From positions 336,994 through 400,993 of the forward strand of contig NZ_ATUD01000003.1 in the NCBI RefSeq assembly GCF_000420025.1: a stretch of 64,000 bases of DNA, in the 5' to 3' direction. This DNA comes from Patulibacter americanus DSM 16676 (GTDB lineage Bacteria > Actinomycetota > Thermoleophilia > Solirubrobacterales > Solirubrobacteraceae). The first letter of the stretch is position 1, and the number at the start of each line of letters is the position of its first letter. Of this stretch, positions 20,506 to 29,730 are shown piece by piece. The notes under the pieces are model-generated. The model saw only the letters and a program-made list of their open reading frames with translations, was not told the origin of the DNA and did no database searches. Both the position numbers and the translations under genes were made by a program.

Positions 20506-21705
20506 TCAGGGCGCGGTCGCCGCGGCGGCCTGCGTCGTCCCGGCCGGCCGCGTGCCGAGCGTGACCTGCGCCGTCGCGGTCCTCCCGTCGCGGGTGTACG
20601 TCACCGCGACCCGCTCGCCGGGCCGGTGGGCGTCGACGGCCGTGCCCATCGCCTCGACGTCGTCCACGGGCGTGTCGCCGATCTTCGTGATGACGTCGCC
20701 GGCCCGCAGCCCGGCGTCCGCGGCGGGACCCGAGGCCGTGACGGAGGCGAGCTTCGCGCCGGTGCCGTCGCCGCCGGTGCCGTCGCTCGTGCCGACCCCG
20801 AGGTAGGCGTGGGTGGCCTTGCCCGTGTCGCGCAGCTGCTGCACCACGCGCGTGACGGTGTCGGACGGCACCGCGAAGCCGACGCCCGTGTTGCCGCCGC
20901 TCGTGCCGTCGGACGACGACGACGTCGCGATCTGCGAGTTCACGCCGACGACGTGCCCCCGGGCGTCGAGCAGCGGACCGCCCGAGTTGCCGGGGTTCAA
21001 CGCGGCGTCCGTCTGCAGGACGCCGTTGATGGCGTAGCCGTCCGGAGACTGGATGCTGCGGTGCAGCGCCGACACGACGCCGGTGGTCAGCGTGCGGTCG
21101 AGGCCGTAGGGGTTGCCGATCGCGAACATCGCGTCGCCGACCTGGACCGCGCCCGAGTCCGCCAGCGTCAGCGGCCGCAGCGTCGCGGTCGGGGTGACCT
21201 TCAGGAGCGCCAGGTCCGTGGAGGCGTCCACGCCGACGACCTTCGCGCTCAGCGCCTTGCCGTCGCCGATCTTCGCCGTCACGCGGCTCGCGCCGTCGAT
21301 GACGTGGGCGTTCGTCACGACGTAGCCGTCGGCGGAGATCACGAAGCCGGAGCCGGTGGCGGTGCCGGCGGACGCTGCGCCGTCCTGCCCCTGCTCTCCG
21401 TAGGGGCTCGCGCCGCGTCCGTACGGGTCGACGGCCCCGCCGGCGGCCGCGGCCGCTCCGGACGCGCCCGTGCTCGTCGCGGTGATGAACGCGACGGAGT
21501 CCTTCGACCGCGCGTAGATCGCGCTCGCGCTCAGCGCCTCGTCGCTCGTGGCGGCGACCGTCCGGTTCAGGGAGGCCTCGGCGGTCCGGGTGACGGTCTG
21601 GGTGCCGCCCGGTCCGGAGGTCTCCGTCGCGATCACCGCGCCGCCCGTGCCGCCGGCGAGCGCGGCGGCGCACATCACGATGATCGAGCGGGTCGGCTGC
21701 TTCAT
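20506..21705 (-). CDS. HtrA/DegP-like serine protease with PDZ domain
   Basis: A 399-aa membrane-anchored trypsin-like protease for extracytoplasmic protein quality control. An N-terminal hydrophobic helix (SIIVMCAAALAGGTGGAVIA) tethers it outside the membrane. The catalytic triad is His134 (VVTNAHVI), Asp164 (DASTDLALLKV) and Ser241 (LNPGNSGGPLLD). One PDZ domain (about 305-395) ends the protein, with the binding loop near AYLGVG. A 40-residue Gly/Ala-rich linker separates anchor and protease. The ATG at 21705 gives a standard signal-anchor start, although the frame is open to 21744. Confidence 0.93.
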   Translation of the reverse strand: MKQPTRSIIVMCAAALAGGTGGAVIATETSGPGGTQTVTRTAEASLNRTVAATSDEALSASAIYARSKDSVAFITATSTGASGAAAAAGGAVDPYGRGASPYGEQGQDGAASAGTATGSGFVISADGYVVTNAHVIDGASRVTAKIGDGKALSAKVVGVDASTDLALLKVTPTATLRPLTLADSGAVQVGDAMFAIGNPYGLDRTLTTGVVSALHRSIQSPDGYAINGVLQTDAALNPGNSGGPLLDARGHVVGVNSQIATSSSSDGTSGGNTGVGFAVPSDTVTRVVQQLRDTGKATHAYLGVGTSDGTGGDGTGAKLASVTASGPAADAGLRAGDVITKIGDTPVDDVEAMGTAVDAHRPGERVAVTYTRDGRTATAQVTLGTRPAGTTQAAAATAP

Positions 21706-21851
21706 GTCATCCACGGTGACGGGCGTCGCTGACCCGTCCCCCAACGGGCGTGAAGAGGTGCGGAAAGGCCACCGAAGAAGCAGCGAAGCGGCTCATCCCC
21801 GTGTCCGATTCCCGCTAGGCCGCCGCCCCGCGGCCTGCGACCATCCGGGAC

Positions 21852-23570
21852 GTGCCCGCCGCAACCACCCACGACTTCGCGCAGCGCTACGCGGCCGTCC
21901 AGAGCCGCGATCGCCGCTTCGACGGGCGCTTCTACACGGCCGTCACGTCGACCGGGATCTACTGCCGCCCCTCCTGCCCGGCACGGACCCCGCAGCCGCA
22001 GAACGTCCGCTTCTACCCGACGGCCGCTGCCGCCCAGCAGGCCGGGTTCCGCGCGTGCATGCGCTGCCGGCCCGAGGTCTCGCCCGGCGCCCCGGAGTGG
22101 GACCTCGTCGCCGACGTCGCGGGGCGCGCGATGCGGCTCATCGGCGACGGCGAGGTCGACCGCACCGGCGTGCCCGGGCTCGCGGCGCGGCTGGGCTACT
22201 CCGAGCGGCAGCTGCACCGCGTGCTCGTCGCGCAGCTCGGGGCCGGCCCGCTCGCCCTCGCGCGGGCCCAGCGCGCCCGTACCGCGGCGCTCTTGATCGA
22301 GGGCACCGCGATGACGTTCACGGACGTCGCGTTCGCGGCGGGGTTCGGCAGCCTGCGGCAGTTCAACGAGACGGTCCGCGAGACGTTCGGCCGCACGCCG
22401 ACGGAGCTGCGCCGCGGGGCCCGCGCCGCCGTGCCCGCCGACGCGGGCGGCACGCCGCCGCCGCTGACGCTCCGGCTGCCCCGGCGCGACCCCTTCCCGG
22501 GCGGCGAGGTCTTCGCGTTCCTCCGCGCGCGCCTGGTCCCCGGCCTGGACCGCGCGGACGGCGACGCCTACGTCCGCAGCCTCGACCTGCCCCACGGCCC
22601 CGGGGTCTGCGTGCTGCGCGACGCGCCCGGGGCCGTCGAGTGCACGCTGCGCCTGAGCGACCTGCGTGACCTGGCCGCGGCCGTGGCCCGCTGCCGCCGG
22701 CTGCTCGATCTGGACGCCGACCCCGTCGCCGTCGACGAGCACCTGGCCCGCGATCCCGCGCTGGCGCCCGCGGTCGCCGCCACGCCGGGCCGCCGCGTGC
22801 CCGGCGCGGTCGACGGCTTCGAGCTCGCCGTGCGAGCGGTCATCGGCCAGCAGGTCTCCGTCGTGGCGGCGCGGACGGTGCTCGGGCGGATCGTGCTCGC
22901 CCACGGGGCGCCCCTGGGCTCGGCGCTCGACCCGCTCCCGGCGGGCGCGGACCCTGCCGGCGCCGACCCGTCCGGCGCGGCCTCCTTCGCTCCGATCCCG
23001 TCCGACGCGGCCGCCTCCGGTCCGGAACGCGAGGCGCTGCGGCGGTTCCCGTCGCCAACGGCGGTGGCGGCGCTGCCCGACGAGGCGTTCGCGATGCCGC
23101 GGGCCCGCGCCCGGGCGCTCCGCGGGCTTGCGGAGGCGGTGGCGGGCGGCGAGCTCGACCTCGGCGGCGGCGCGCCGCGGGACGAGGTCCGGGAGCAGCT
23201 GCTGGCCCTGCCCGGCATCGGCCCGTGGACCGCCTCGTACGTGGCGATGCGCGCCCTCGGCGACCCCGACGCGTTCCCGGCCACCGACCTCGGCGTCCGC
23301 CAGGGCGCAGCGGCGCTCGGCCTGCCCGACGAGGCCCGCGCCCTCGCCGCGCGGGCCGCCGACTGGGCCCCGTGGCGCGCCTACGCCGCCCAGCACCTGT
23401 GGGCCGCCGCGGTCCCCGCGCCGCGCTCCGGCACGACCCGTGGCGCGGATCCGGTGGGCGCGCCCAGCACCGGAGGCGCCCCCCACCGCACCTGCAGCGT
23501 CACCAGCACCCGCAGCACCCCCACCCGCAGCACCAGCACCACCCGCAAGGCCGAGGAGGCCCCCGCATGA
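21852..23570 (+). CDS. alkA: Ada-type sensor/AlkA DNA-3-methyladenine glycosylase fusion
   Basis: A 572-aa alkylation-repair protein. Residues 1-85 are an Ada zinc domain with Cys38, Cys42, Cys69 and Cys72 (GIYCRPSC, ACMRC), where Cys38 would accept a methyl group from DNA phosphotriesters. An AraC-type HTH domain follows (about 95-185). The AlkA N-terminal domain and an HhH-GPD glycosylase come next, with LPGIGPWTASYVAMRALG and the catalytic Asp near 479 in PATDLGVRQG. It may both sense methylation and excise damaged bases. The last 40 residues are Thr/Ser/Arg repeats encoded by iterated CAGCACC. Its stop overlaps the ogt start (ATGA). Confidence 0.92.
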   Translation: MPAATTHDFAQRYAAVQSRDRRFDGRFYTAVTSTGIYCRPSCPARTPQPQNVRFYPTAAAAQQAGFRACMRCRPEVSPGAPEWDLVADVAGRAMRLIGDGEVDRTGVPGLAARLGYSERQLHRVLVAQLGAGPLALARAQRARTAALLIEGTAMTFTDVAFAAGFGSLRQFNETVRETFGRTPTELRRGARAAVPADAGGTPPPLTLRLPRRDPFPGGEVFAFLRARLVPGLDRADGDAYVRSLDLPHGPGVCVLRDAPGAVECTLRLSDLRDLAAAVARCRRLLDLDADPVAVDEHLARDPALAPAVAATPGRRVPGAVDGFELAVRAVIGQQVSVVAARTVLGRIVLAHGAPLGSALDPLPAGADPAGADPSGAASFAPIPSDAAASGPEREALRRFPSPTAVAALPDEAFAMPRARARALRGLAEAVAGGELDLGGGAPRDEVREQLLALPGIGPWTASYVAMRALGDPDAFPATDLGVRQGAAALGLPDEARALAARAADWAPWRAYAAQHLWAAAVPAPRSGTTRGADPVGAPSTGGAPHRTCSVTSTRSTPTRSTSTTRKAEEAPA

Positions 23571-24232
23571 CCGTCCTGCACCGCGCCGTCGTCGACACCC
23601 CCGCCGGCCCGCTCACCGTCCTCGCCGACGCGGACGGCGCCGTGCGGGCCAGCGGGTTCACCGCCCGCACGGACGAGCTGCTCGCGCTGCTGCCCGCCGC
23701 CGCGCGCGTGGGCGGCGGTCCCGAGGTCGTCGACGACACGGAGGACGGCCCCACGGCGGCGGCCGTCGCCGCCGCCCGCGCGTACCTGGCCGGCGACGTC
23801 GCGGCGCTCGACGCCGTCGTCGTCCGCCAGGACGTCGACCCCGCGGCCCCCGTGGCGCGGATGCGCGAGCGGCTGCGGGCCGTGGGGGCGGGGGAGACCC
23901 GCACGTACGCCGGGCTCGCCGCGGACGCCGGGCTGCCCCGGGCGTCCCGCGCCGCCGGGCAGGCGTGCTCGCGCAACCGCGTCGCGCCCTTCGTCCCCTG
24001 CCACCGGGTGCTGTCCTCGTCCGGCGGGCTCGGCGGCTACCGCTGGGGCCTCGAGGTCAAGCGGATCCTGCTGGCCCACGAGGCCGAGCACGCCCCTGGC
24101 GCCGGCCTGTTCGCGCCTGGCGCGGCCGGCGGACCGACCGCGGCCGCGACACCCTCGGTGTCCGCGGTCCCCGCCCCGGGGGCCGACGACCCCACGCGGG
24201 CCGCTCCCGCGCCGGCCGTCGCCGGGGCCTAG
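23567..24232 (+). CDS. ogt: Methylated-DNA--[protein]-cysteine S-methyltransferase
   Basis: A 221-aa suicide repair enzyme that removes methyl groups from O6-alkylguanine. The acceptor is Cys145 in VPCHRVLSSSGGLGGYRWG, and the HTH region GETRTYAGLAADAGLPRASR contains the arginine finger. It is longer than usual because of a 55-residue Ala/Pro-rich tail. It is translationally coupled to the Ada/AlkA gene by a 4-nt overlap with a GAGGAGG Shine-Dalgarno sequence, so both alkylation-repair functions should be made together. Its stop overlaps the convergent NAD-salvage gene. Confidence 0.94.
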   Translation: MTVLHRAVVDTPAGPLTVLADADGAVRASGFTARTDELLALLPAAARVGGGPEVVDDTEDGPTAAAVAAARAYLAGDVAALDAVVVRQDVDPAAPVARMRERLRAVGAGETRTYAGLAADAGLPRASRAAGQACSRNRVAPFVPCHRVLSSSGGLGGYRWGLEVKRILLAHEAEHAPGAGLFAPGAAGGPTAAATPSVSAVPAPGADDPTRAAPAPAVAGA

Positions 24233-26121
24233 GAGAGCGCCGGCGCGCTGGGGGCGACGCTGAGCGTGGCCCCCGCCTCGCGCAGCTCGGTCAGCGTGCG
24301 CTCGCCGTCGCCCGGCTGTACGTCGACGGCCGCGACGGCGTCCGTGGCGACGGTGACGTCGAGCCCTCCGTGGAGCGCGTCGAGCGCGGTCGCCCGCACG
24401 CAGTAGTCCGTTGCGAGACCCGCGACGACGACGCGCTGGACCCCGCGGGCGCGCAGGTCGTCGAGCAGCCCCGTCCCGTCGAACGCGGAGTACGCGTCGA
24501 CGGCCACGTCGGTCCCCTTGTCGAGCACCCGCACGTCGGTGAGGTCGAGGTCGGGGTGCAGCGCCGAGCCGGGGGTGTCGGCCACGCAGTGGTCCGGCCA
24601 GGGTCCGCCCTGCGCGGCGAAGGAGACGTGGCCCTCCGGGTGCCAGTCGCGCGAGGCAACGATCGTGGCACCCGCGGCCCGGGCGGCGTCCAGGAGGCGG
24701 CCGATCGGGGCGAGCACGCGGTCGCCCTCGGGCACGCCGAGCGCCCCGCCGGGCAGGAAGTCCCGCTGGACGTCGACCACGAGCAGCGCGTCGCGCGGAC
24801 CCATCGTGACGGGCGACGACAGCCGCTGGCGGAGGGCGAGGAGCTGACCGGACCGGCACGGCGCGGCCACGTCGGCCCCGCCGGTCAGCGCGGCGAGCTC
24901 GGCCGCGGCGTGCGTGCGGGCGTCGTCGAGGGCGACTGCACCGGGGACGGCCGCGCCGCGGCGGATGACGGGGCGCAGGAGGGGCACGCCCGGGACCGCC
25001 TCGTGGGCGAGGTGGATCTCGTGCTCGATCGTGGCGGCGCCGTCGGCGCGCGGAGCCAGGCGCGTGACCTGGTGGACGCCGGGGTCCGTCTCCTTGCCCG
25101 GCGAGCGCTTCATGACGAAGCGCCGCGAGGCGTCGGCCGCGTCGTGCTGGGCGCAGAGCTTGTAGACGCCGCCGAGCGGGTCCCCGCGCCGCAGCCGGGT
25201 GCCGACGCCGAAGCCGTCGACGGGGACGTCGTCGGCCACGAGCCGCGCGATCGCGTCGGCGTCGAGGTCGCCCGTGAGCATGATCTCCGTCGTGCCGAAG
25301 CCGCCGGCGTCGAGCAGGCCGCGGGCGCGCCGGGCCTCCTCGGCGAGATCCCCCGAGTCGATGCGCACGCCGTGCAGCGGCACGCCCGTGGCGCGGGAGG
25401 CAGCCATCGCGCGCTCGACCCCGCGGCCGACGTCGTAGGTGTCGACGAGGACGGCGGTGCCCTCGGGGTGGTCGCCCAGCGCCTCGGCGAACGCGTCCTG
25501 CTCGTGCGCCTCGCCGTGGGCCATGACGGCGTGGTGGGCCATCGTGCCGACCGTCGGCACGCCGTAGCGCAGGCCCGCCTCGGGCAGCGCGGTGCCGGCG
25601 AACCCGGCCAGCCACGAGGAGCGCGCCGTCGTCAGTCCCGCCTCCGGCCCGTCGAGGCGGCGGAGCGAGAAGTCGAAGACGGGGCGACCGCCGGCCACCC
25701 GCACGATCTCGGCGGCGGTCGTCGCGATCCGCGTGGCGTAGTTCAACGCGGCGAGGAGGGCGGGCTCGACGAGCGCGGCCTCCACGCGGGGAGCGGTGAC
25801 GCGGACGAGCGGGACGCCGGCCGGCACGATCGTGCCCTCGGGCATCGCCCAGACGGTGCCCGTGAACCGCAGGCGCTCCAGGCGCTCCAGGAGCGCGTCG
25901 GAGAAGCGGCCGTCGGCGCGCAGCCAGGCCAGCTCCTCCGGCGAGGACCGCAGCGTCAGCAGGCTCGACACGACCTCGGCCACCCCGGCGACCATCACCC
26001 AGGAGCGTCCCGGGGGCAGCCTCCGGATCGTGGCCTCGAAGGAGACGAGGTCGTCCTGCCCGTGGCGGACGAACGAGTCCGCCATCGTGAGGGTGTACAG
26101 ATCGGTCTGGAGAACGGTCAC
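24229..26121 (-). CDS. Nicotinate phosphoribosyltransferase-nicotinamidase fusion
   Basis: A 630-aa protein that appears to join two successive steps of NAD salvage. Residues 1-430 are nicotinate phosphoribosyltransferase (QTDLYTLTMADSF at the start, FSLRRLDGPEAG, GTMAHHAVMAHGE, RIDSGDLAEEA, DGFGVGTRL). Residues about 440-630 are an isochorismatase-fold nicotinamidase with the triad Asp450 (LLVVDVQRDF), Lys535 (LDKGTD) and Cys574 (GLATDYCVRATAL) and metal ligands in RDWHPEGH. Both active sites look complete. Nicotinamide could therefore be deamidated and passed on to form nicotinate mononucleotide. No stop separates the halves. The ATG at residue 440 could be an internal start. Confidence 0.93.
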   Translation of the reverse strand: MTVLQTDLYTLTMADSFVRHGQDDLVSFEATIRRLPPGRSWVMVAGVAEVVSSLLTLRSSPEELAWLRADGRFSDALLERLERLRFTGTVWAMPEGTIVPAGVPLVRVTAPRVEAALVEPALLAALNYATRIATTAAEIVRVAGGRPVFDFSLRRLDGPEAGLTTARSSWLAGFAGTALPEAGLRYGVPTVGTMAHHAVMAHGEAHEQDAFAEALGDHPEGTAVLVDTYDVGRGVERAMAASRATGVPLHGVRIDSGDLAEEARRARGLLDAGGFGTTEIMLTGDLDADAIARLVADDVPVDGFGVGTRLRRGDPLGGVYKLCAQHDAADASRRFVMKRSPGKETDPGVHQVTRLAPRADGAATIEHEIHLAHEAVPGVPLLRPVIRRGAAVPGAVALDDARTHAAAELAALTGGADVAAPCRSGQLLALRQRLSSPVTMGPRDALLVVDVQRDFLPGGALGVPEGDRVLAPIGRLLDAARAAGATIVASRDWHPEGHVSFAAQGGPWPDHCVADTPGSALHPDLDLTDVRVLDKGTDVAVDAYSAFDGTGLLDDLRARGVQRVVVAGLATDYCVRATALDALHGGLDVTVATDAVAAVDVQPGDGERTLTELREAGATLSVAPSAPALS

Positions 26122-26180
26122 GGGAAGCCGGGGTCGGGCGACGGACCTTTCGGGCGCCTTGGCGCTCGTCCGCTACCCTC

Positions 26181-26280
26181 TCGAGGAGAAGGGCAGTATC
26201 CCGCAAGCGACGTCGCCGTCAGTACGGCCGCCCATCGGCCCGGTGCGTTCACCCTCTGTGGTGGGAGAGACCTTCGACCC
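26181..26280 (+). promoter_or_regulatory. yybP-ykoY manganese riboswitch
   Basis: The leader of the TerC gene carries the yybP-ykoY pattern: a 5' GAGAAGGGCAGTATCCCG segment, a middle hairpin region around GACGTCGCCGTCAGTACGG, and the conserved GGGAGAGACCTTCGACC near the 3' end. P1 can form between 26181-26186 and 26272-26277. This riboswitch class senses Mn2+ and typically controls TerC-type exporters. A -10-like TACCCT (26174-26179) precedes it. The aptamer ends 33 nt before the ATG, so translation control is likely. Confidence 0.85.
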
Positions 26281-26313
26281 CAGTTCCACCCTTCGGTCGG
26301 AGTCCCTCTCCCC

Positions 26314-27363
26314 ATGAACCACCTTCTGCTCGCCGCCTCCTCCGGGGGCGCCGAATCCGGCAACACGCACCCGATCTGGGTCTGGCTCGCCTTCACCGCG
26401 TTCATCGTGGCGATGCTCGTGCTGGACCTCGTGGTGCACTCGAAGTCCGAGGGCACGCCGGAGGACCCGCACACGCCGCCCTTCCGCTCGTCGGTGATCT
26501 GGAGCATCTTCTGGACGCTGCTGGCGCTCGCGTTCACGCTCGTGCTGATCCCCTGGATGGGCGGGAAGCACGCGAGCGAGTACATCACCGGCTACGTGAT
26601 CGAACGCAGCCTCTCGCTGGACAACCTGTTCGTCTTCACGATCCTGTTCTCGTTCTTCGCGGTGCCCATCGCCTCCCAGCGGAAGGTCCTCTTCTACGGG
26701 ATCATCGGCGCGATCGTCCTGCGGGCGATCTTCATCCTCGTGGGTGGCGCGCTGCTCGAGACGTTCCACTGGATGATCTACGTCTTCGGCGTGTTCCTCG
26801 TCATCACCGGCATCCGGATGGCGACCCACGACAGCGAAGAGGTCGACCCGGAGAAGAACCCGATCCTCAAGCTCCTGCGCAAGGTCGTCCCGCTCTCGGA
26901 CGACTACGAGGGCTCGAAGATCTTCACGAAGAAGAACGGCAAGCGGATGGCCACGCCGATGTTCGCCGCGCTGGCGATGGTCGCCACGTTCGACGTGGTC
27001 TTCGCCATCGACTCGATCCCGGCCATCTTCGCGGTCACCCGCGACACGTTCATCGTCTTCGCCGCCAACGCCTTCGCCCTGCTCGGCCTGACGTCCCTGT
27101 TCTTCCTCGTCGCCGGCCTGCTCGAGCGGTTCCACTACCTCAACTACGGCCTGGCGTTCATCCTCACGTTCGTCGGCGCCAAGATGCTGCTGACCGACGT
27201 CTGGCACATGCCGATCTGGATCTCGCTGGTCGTCATCATCGGCACGCTCCTCGTCGCCGCCTGGGCCTCGCGCCGCTGGCCGAAGGACGAGAACCCGGAG
27301 GGCACGAACCCGCCCTCGACCCCCGGCCCGACGGCGACGCCTGGCCCCGTCGCCGGCTCCTGA
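26314..27363 (+). CDS. TerC-family integral membrane metal exporter
   Basis: A 349-aa TerC/Alx-type protein with 8-9 transmembrane segments. Signature acidic motifs are VIERSLSLDNLFVFTILFSF and MVATFDVVFAIDSIPAIFAV, whose Asp residues are expected to bind the transported metal. The family exports Mn2+ (Alx/MntP-like function) and can load manganese into exported proteins. The Mn2+ riboswitch directly upstream supports manganese as the ligand here. A cytoplasmic loop (DDYEGSKIFTKKNGKR) and a Pro/Thr-rich tail are present. The ATG at 26314 follows CTCTCCCC, with no strong Shine-Dalgarno sequence. Confidence 0.94.
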   Translation: MNHLLLAASSGGAESGNTHPIWVWLAFTAFIVAMLVLDLVVHSKSEGTPEDPHTPPFRSSVIWSIFWTLLALAFTLVLIPWMGGKHASEYITGYVIERSLSLDNLFVFTILFSFFAVPIASQRKVLFYGIIGAIVLRAIFILVGGALLETFHWMIYVFGVFLVITGIRMATHDSEEVDPEKNPILKLLRKVVPLSDDYEGSKIFTKKNGKRMATPMFAALAMVATFDVVFAIDSIPAIFAVTRDTFIVFAANAFALLGLTSLFFLVAGLLERFHYLNYGLAFILTFVGAKMLLTDVWHMPIWISLVVIIGTLLVAAWASRRWPKDENPEGTNPPSTPGPTATPGPVAGS

Positions 27364-27375
27364 GCGACGGCGGGC

Positions 27376-27401
27376 GGGGCGGCAGCGACCCCCGCCGCCC
27401 C
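27376..27401 (+). terminator. Hairpin downstream of terC
   Basis: GGGGCGGC (27376-27383) pairs with GCCGCCCC (27394-27401) over a 10-nt loop. It lies between terC and the MBL hydrolase gene without a U-run, so its function is only probable. Confidence 0.45.
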
Positions 27402-27476
27402 TCCGAGACGGCCGCGCCCCATTGGGGGCGGGCCGTCGGCACGGGCGCCGCGGCGGGCCCGCGCTAGGGTCGCCGG

Positions 27477-28304
27477 ATGCCCGACGCCCCCGTGCCCGGC
27501 CTCGTCGAGCGCGGGATCTCGCTGCTCCGCGCCGAGAACCCCGGCCCGAAGACCCTCGAGGGCACGAACACGTGGCTGCTCGCCGTCGCGGACGGCGCGT
27601 GGGTGGTCGACCCGGGCCCCGACCTGCCCCCGCACCTCGACGCCGTCGCCGCGGCCGCTGCGGCCGCGGGCGGCCTGGCCGGCATCGCGCTGACGCACCG
27701 CCACGACGACCACGCCGACGGGGTCCTCGGCCTGCTGCAGCGCTGCGGTCCGGCGCCCGTGGCCTCGCACGGCGGGTGGACGCCGGACGGCGCGCCCGAG
27801 GGCACGACGGGCGTCGGGGTGGGCGAGGGCGACGCCGTCGGCCCGTTCGTCGTCGTCGCCACGCCCGGGCACGCCGCCGACCACGTGGCGTTCGTCGCGG
27901 GTGACGCGGCGTTCGTGGGGGACTTCGTCCTCGGCCGCGGCAGCGTGCTGCTCGTGCCCCACGAGCGGGCCCTGGCCCGGTACCTCGACGCCCTGCGGCG
28001 TCTGCGTGGGCGGGGCCTGGGGCTGCTGCTGCCCGGCCACGGTCCGGCCGTGACGGACCCGACGGCCAAGCTCGACGAGTACGTCGCCCACCGGCTCGAC
28101 CGCGAGCGGCGGCTCGTCGCCGCGCTCGACGGTGGCGCCCGCACCGCGGAGCAGCTGCTCGACGCGGTCTGGGACGACGCCCCGGGCATCCTGCGGATCG
28201 CCGCCGCCGTGACCCTGCGTGCCCACCTGGACAAGCTCGACGACGAGGGCCGCCTGCCCGCCGGCGTGGAGCGCCAGGACTTCGGCGACTTCGACGGGCT
28301 GTAG
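27477..28304 (+). CDS. MBL-fold hydrolase, LACTB2-like
   Basis: A 275-aa metallo-beta-lactamase-fold hydrolase. The metal site is complete: [10 protein letters not shown] (HxHxDH), [11 protein letters not shown], and a final His in [12 protein letters not shown]-terminal winged-helix-like region ([20 protein letters not shown]) matches the LACTB2/RNase-like and thioesterase-like group. The substrate could be a thioester, a lactone or RNA. The following thiolase gene makes acyl-thioester metabolism plausible but does not prove it. Start at the ATG at 27477, the only one before the domain. Confidence 0.9.
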   Translation: MPDAPVPGLVERGISLLRAENPGPKTLEGTNTWLLAVADGAWVVDPGPDLPPHLDAVAAAAAAAGGLAGIALTHRHDDHADGVLGLLQRCGPAPVASHGGWTPDGAPEGTTGVGVGEGDAVGPFVVVATPGHAADHVAFVAGDAAFVGDFVLGRGSVLLVPHERALARYLDALRRLRGRGLGLLLPGHGPAVTDPTAKLDEYVAHRLDRERRLVAALDGGARTAEQLLDAVWDDAPGILRIAAAVTLRAHLDKLDDEGRLPAGVERQDFGDFDGL

Positions 28305-28434
28305 GGCCTTTCCGACTCCTGGTCGCATTGCGGCGCGACGGCCCGTTACGCTCCGCGGTCTGCACCGCTCCCGGCGTCGTCGGGAGCTCACCGCGGCCCC
28401 GCGCCGCCCGCCCTCGAGAACGCAGGAGTCACAC

Positions 28435-29622
28435 ATGACCGGTGTCGTCATCGCCTCGGCCGCCCGCACGGCCATCGGCAGCTACGGGAAGTCCCTCAAG
28501 GACGTCCCGGCCACCGAGCTGGGCCGCGTCGCCGTCGAGGCCGCCGTCGAGCGCTCGGGCCTCAAGCCGGAGCAGATCGAGCACGTCGTCATCGGCAACG
28601 TGATCCACTCGAGCACGAACGACATGTACATGTCGCGCGTCGTCTCCGTCACGGCGGGCATTCCGATCGAGACGCCGGCGCTCACGGTCAACCGCCTCTG
28701 CGGCTCGGGCGTGCAGTCCATCATCACCGCGGCGATGCACATCCAGACCGGGGACGTGGACGTCGCGGTCGCCGGCGGCGCCGAGTCGATGTCGCAGGCC
28801 CCGTACTGGGTGCCGGACGCGCGCTGGGGCTCCAAGATGGGCCCGGGCAAGCTCGTCGACCCCGTCGTCGGCGGCCTCACGGACCCGTTCCGCAAGATCC
28901 ACATGGGCGTGACCGCGGAGAACCTCTCCGAGCGCGACACGATCTCGCGCGAGGACCAGGACAAGTTCGCGCTCGCCTCGCACCGGAAGGCCGCCGCCGC
29001 GCGCGCCGCGGGCAAGTTCGCGGACGACATCGCACCCGTCACGATCAAGACCCGGAAGGGCGAGGTCGTCTTCGACACGGACGAGCACATCCGCGAGGAG
29101 ATCTCGCTCGAGGCGCTGGCGAAGCTCAAGCCCGCGTTCAAGCGCGAGGACGGCACGGTCACCGCCGGCAACGCGTCGGGCCTCAACGACGCCGGCGCGG
29201 CCGTCGTCCTGCTCTCGGCGGAGAAGGCGCAGGAGCTCGGCACCCCGGTGCGGGCGAAGATCGTGGGCTACGCCACCACCGGCGTGGACCCCAACATCAT
29301 GGGCATCGGCCCCGTCACGGCGATCCGCAAGGTGCTGGACCGCACGGGCGTGAAGCTCGAGGACGTGGGGGTCATCGAGCTCAACGAGGCATTCGCCGCC
29401 CAGTCGCTCGCCGTCATGCGCGAGCTCGGCCTGGACGACGAGGACCCGCGCGTGAACCCCAACGGCGGCGCGATCGCGATGGGGCACCCGATCGGCGCGT
29501 CCGGCACCGCGATCACCGTGAAGGCGCTCGGCGAGCTCGAGCGGACGGGCGAGCGCTACGCGCTGGTCTCGCTCTGCATCGGCGGCGGCCAGGGCATCGC
29601 GCTGCTGCTCGAGCGCCCGTAG
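28435..29622 (+). CDS. Acetyl-CoA C-acetyltransferase (thiolase)
   Basis: A 395-aa thiolase that condenses or cleaves acyl-CoA units. The nucleophile is Cys89 in [11 protein letters not shown], the catalytic His lies in [11 protein letters not shown] and the second Cys in SLCIGGGQG. Family markers such as [11 protein letters not shown] are also present. Length and motifs fit the biosynthetic/short-chain group better than the trifunctional one, but specificity cannot be fixed. The ATG at 28435 follows GCAGGAG. A 130-nt gap upstream probably holds its own promoter. An SCP2-domain gene follows. Confidence 0.94.
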   Translation: MTGVVIASAARTAIGSYGKSLKDVPATELGRVAVEAAVERSGLKPEQIEHVVIGNVIHSSTNDMYMSRVVSVTAGIPIETPALTVNRLCGSGVQSIITAAMHIQTGDVDVAVAGGAESMSQAPYWVPDARWGSKMGPGKLVDPVVGGLTDPFRKIHMGVTAENLSERDTISREDQDKFALASHRKAAAARAAGKFADDIAPVTIKTRKGEVVFDTDEHIREEISLEALAKLKPAFKREDGTVTAGNASGLNDAGAAVVLLSAEKAQELGTPVRAKIVGYATTGVDPNIMGIGPVTAIRKVLDRTGVKLEDVGVIELNEAFAAQSLAVMRELGLDDEDPRVNPNGGAIAMGHPIGASGTAITVKALGELERTGERYALVSLCIGGGQGIALLLERP

Positions 29623-29730
29623 TCCGAGGGGCGCGGGCGGCGCGGCGTGGCGCCGCTCCGTCCGCGCCGTCCACGCGTTAGGGTCCGTGGCCTACGGCTT
29701 CCCGCCGTCCCCTCTCCAAGGTTTGAGTAC

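Noticed and set aside
22666..26313. Plus-strand open frame extending far upstream of terC
   Set aside because: It crosses AlkA, Ogt and the antisense of the NAD-salvage gene without motifs. Only the part from the ATG at 26314 is TerC.
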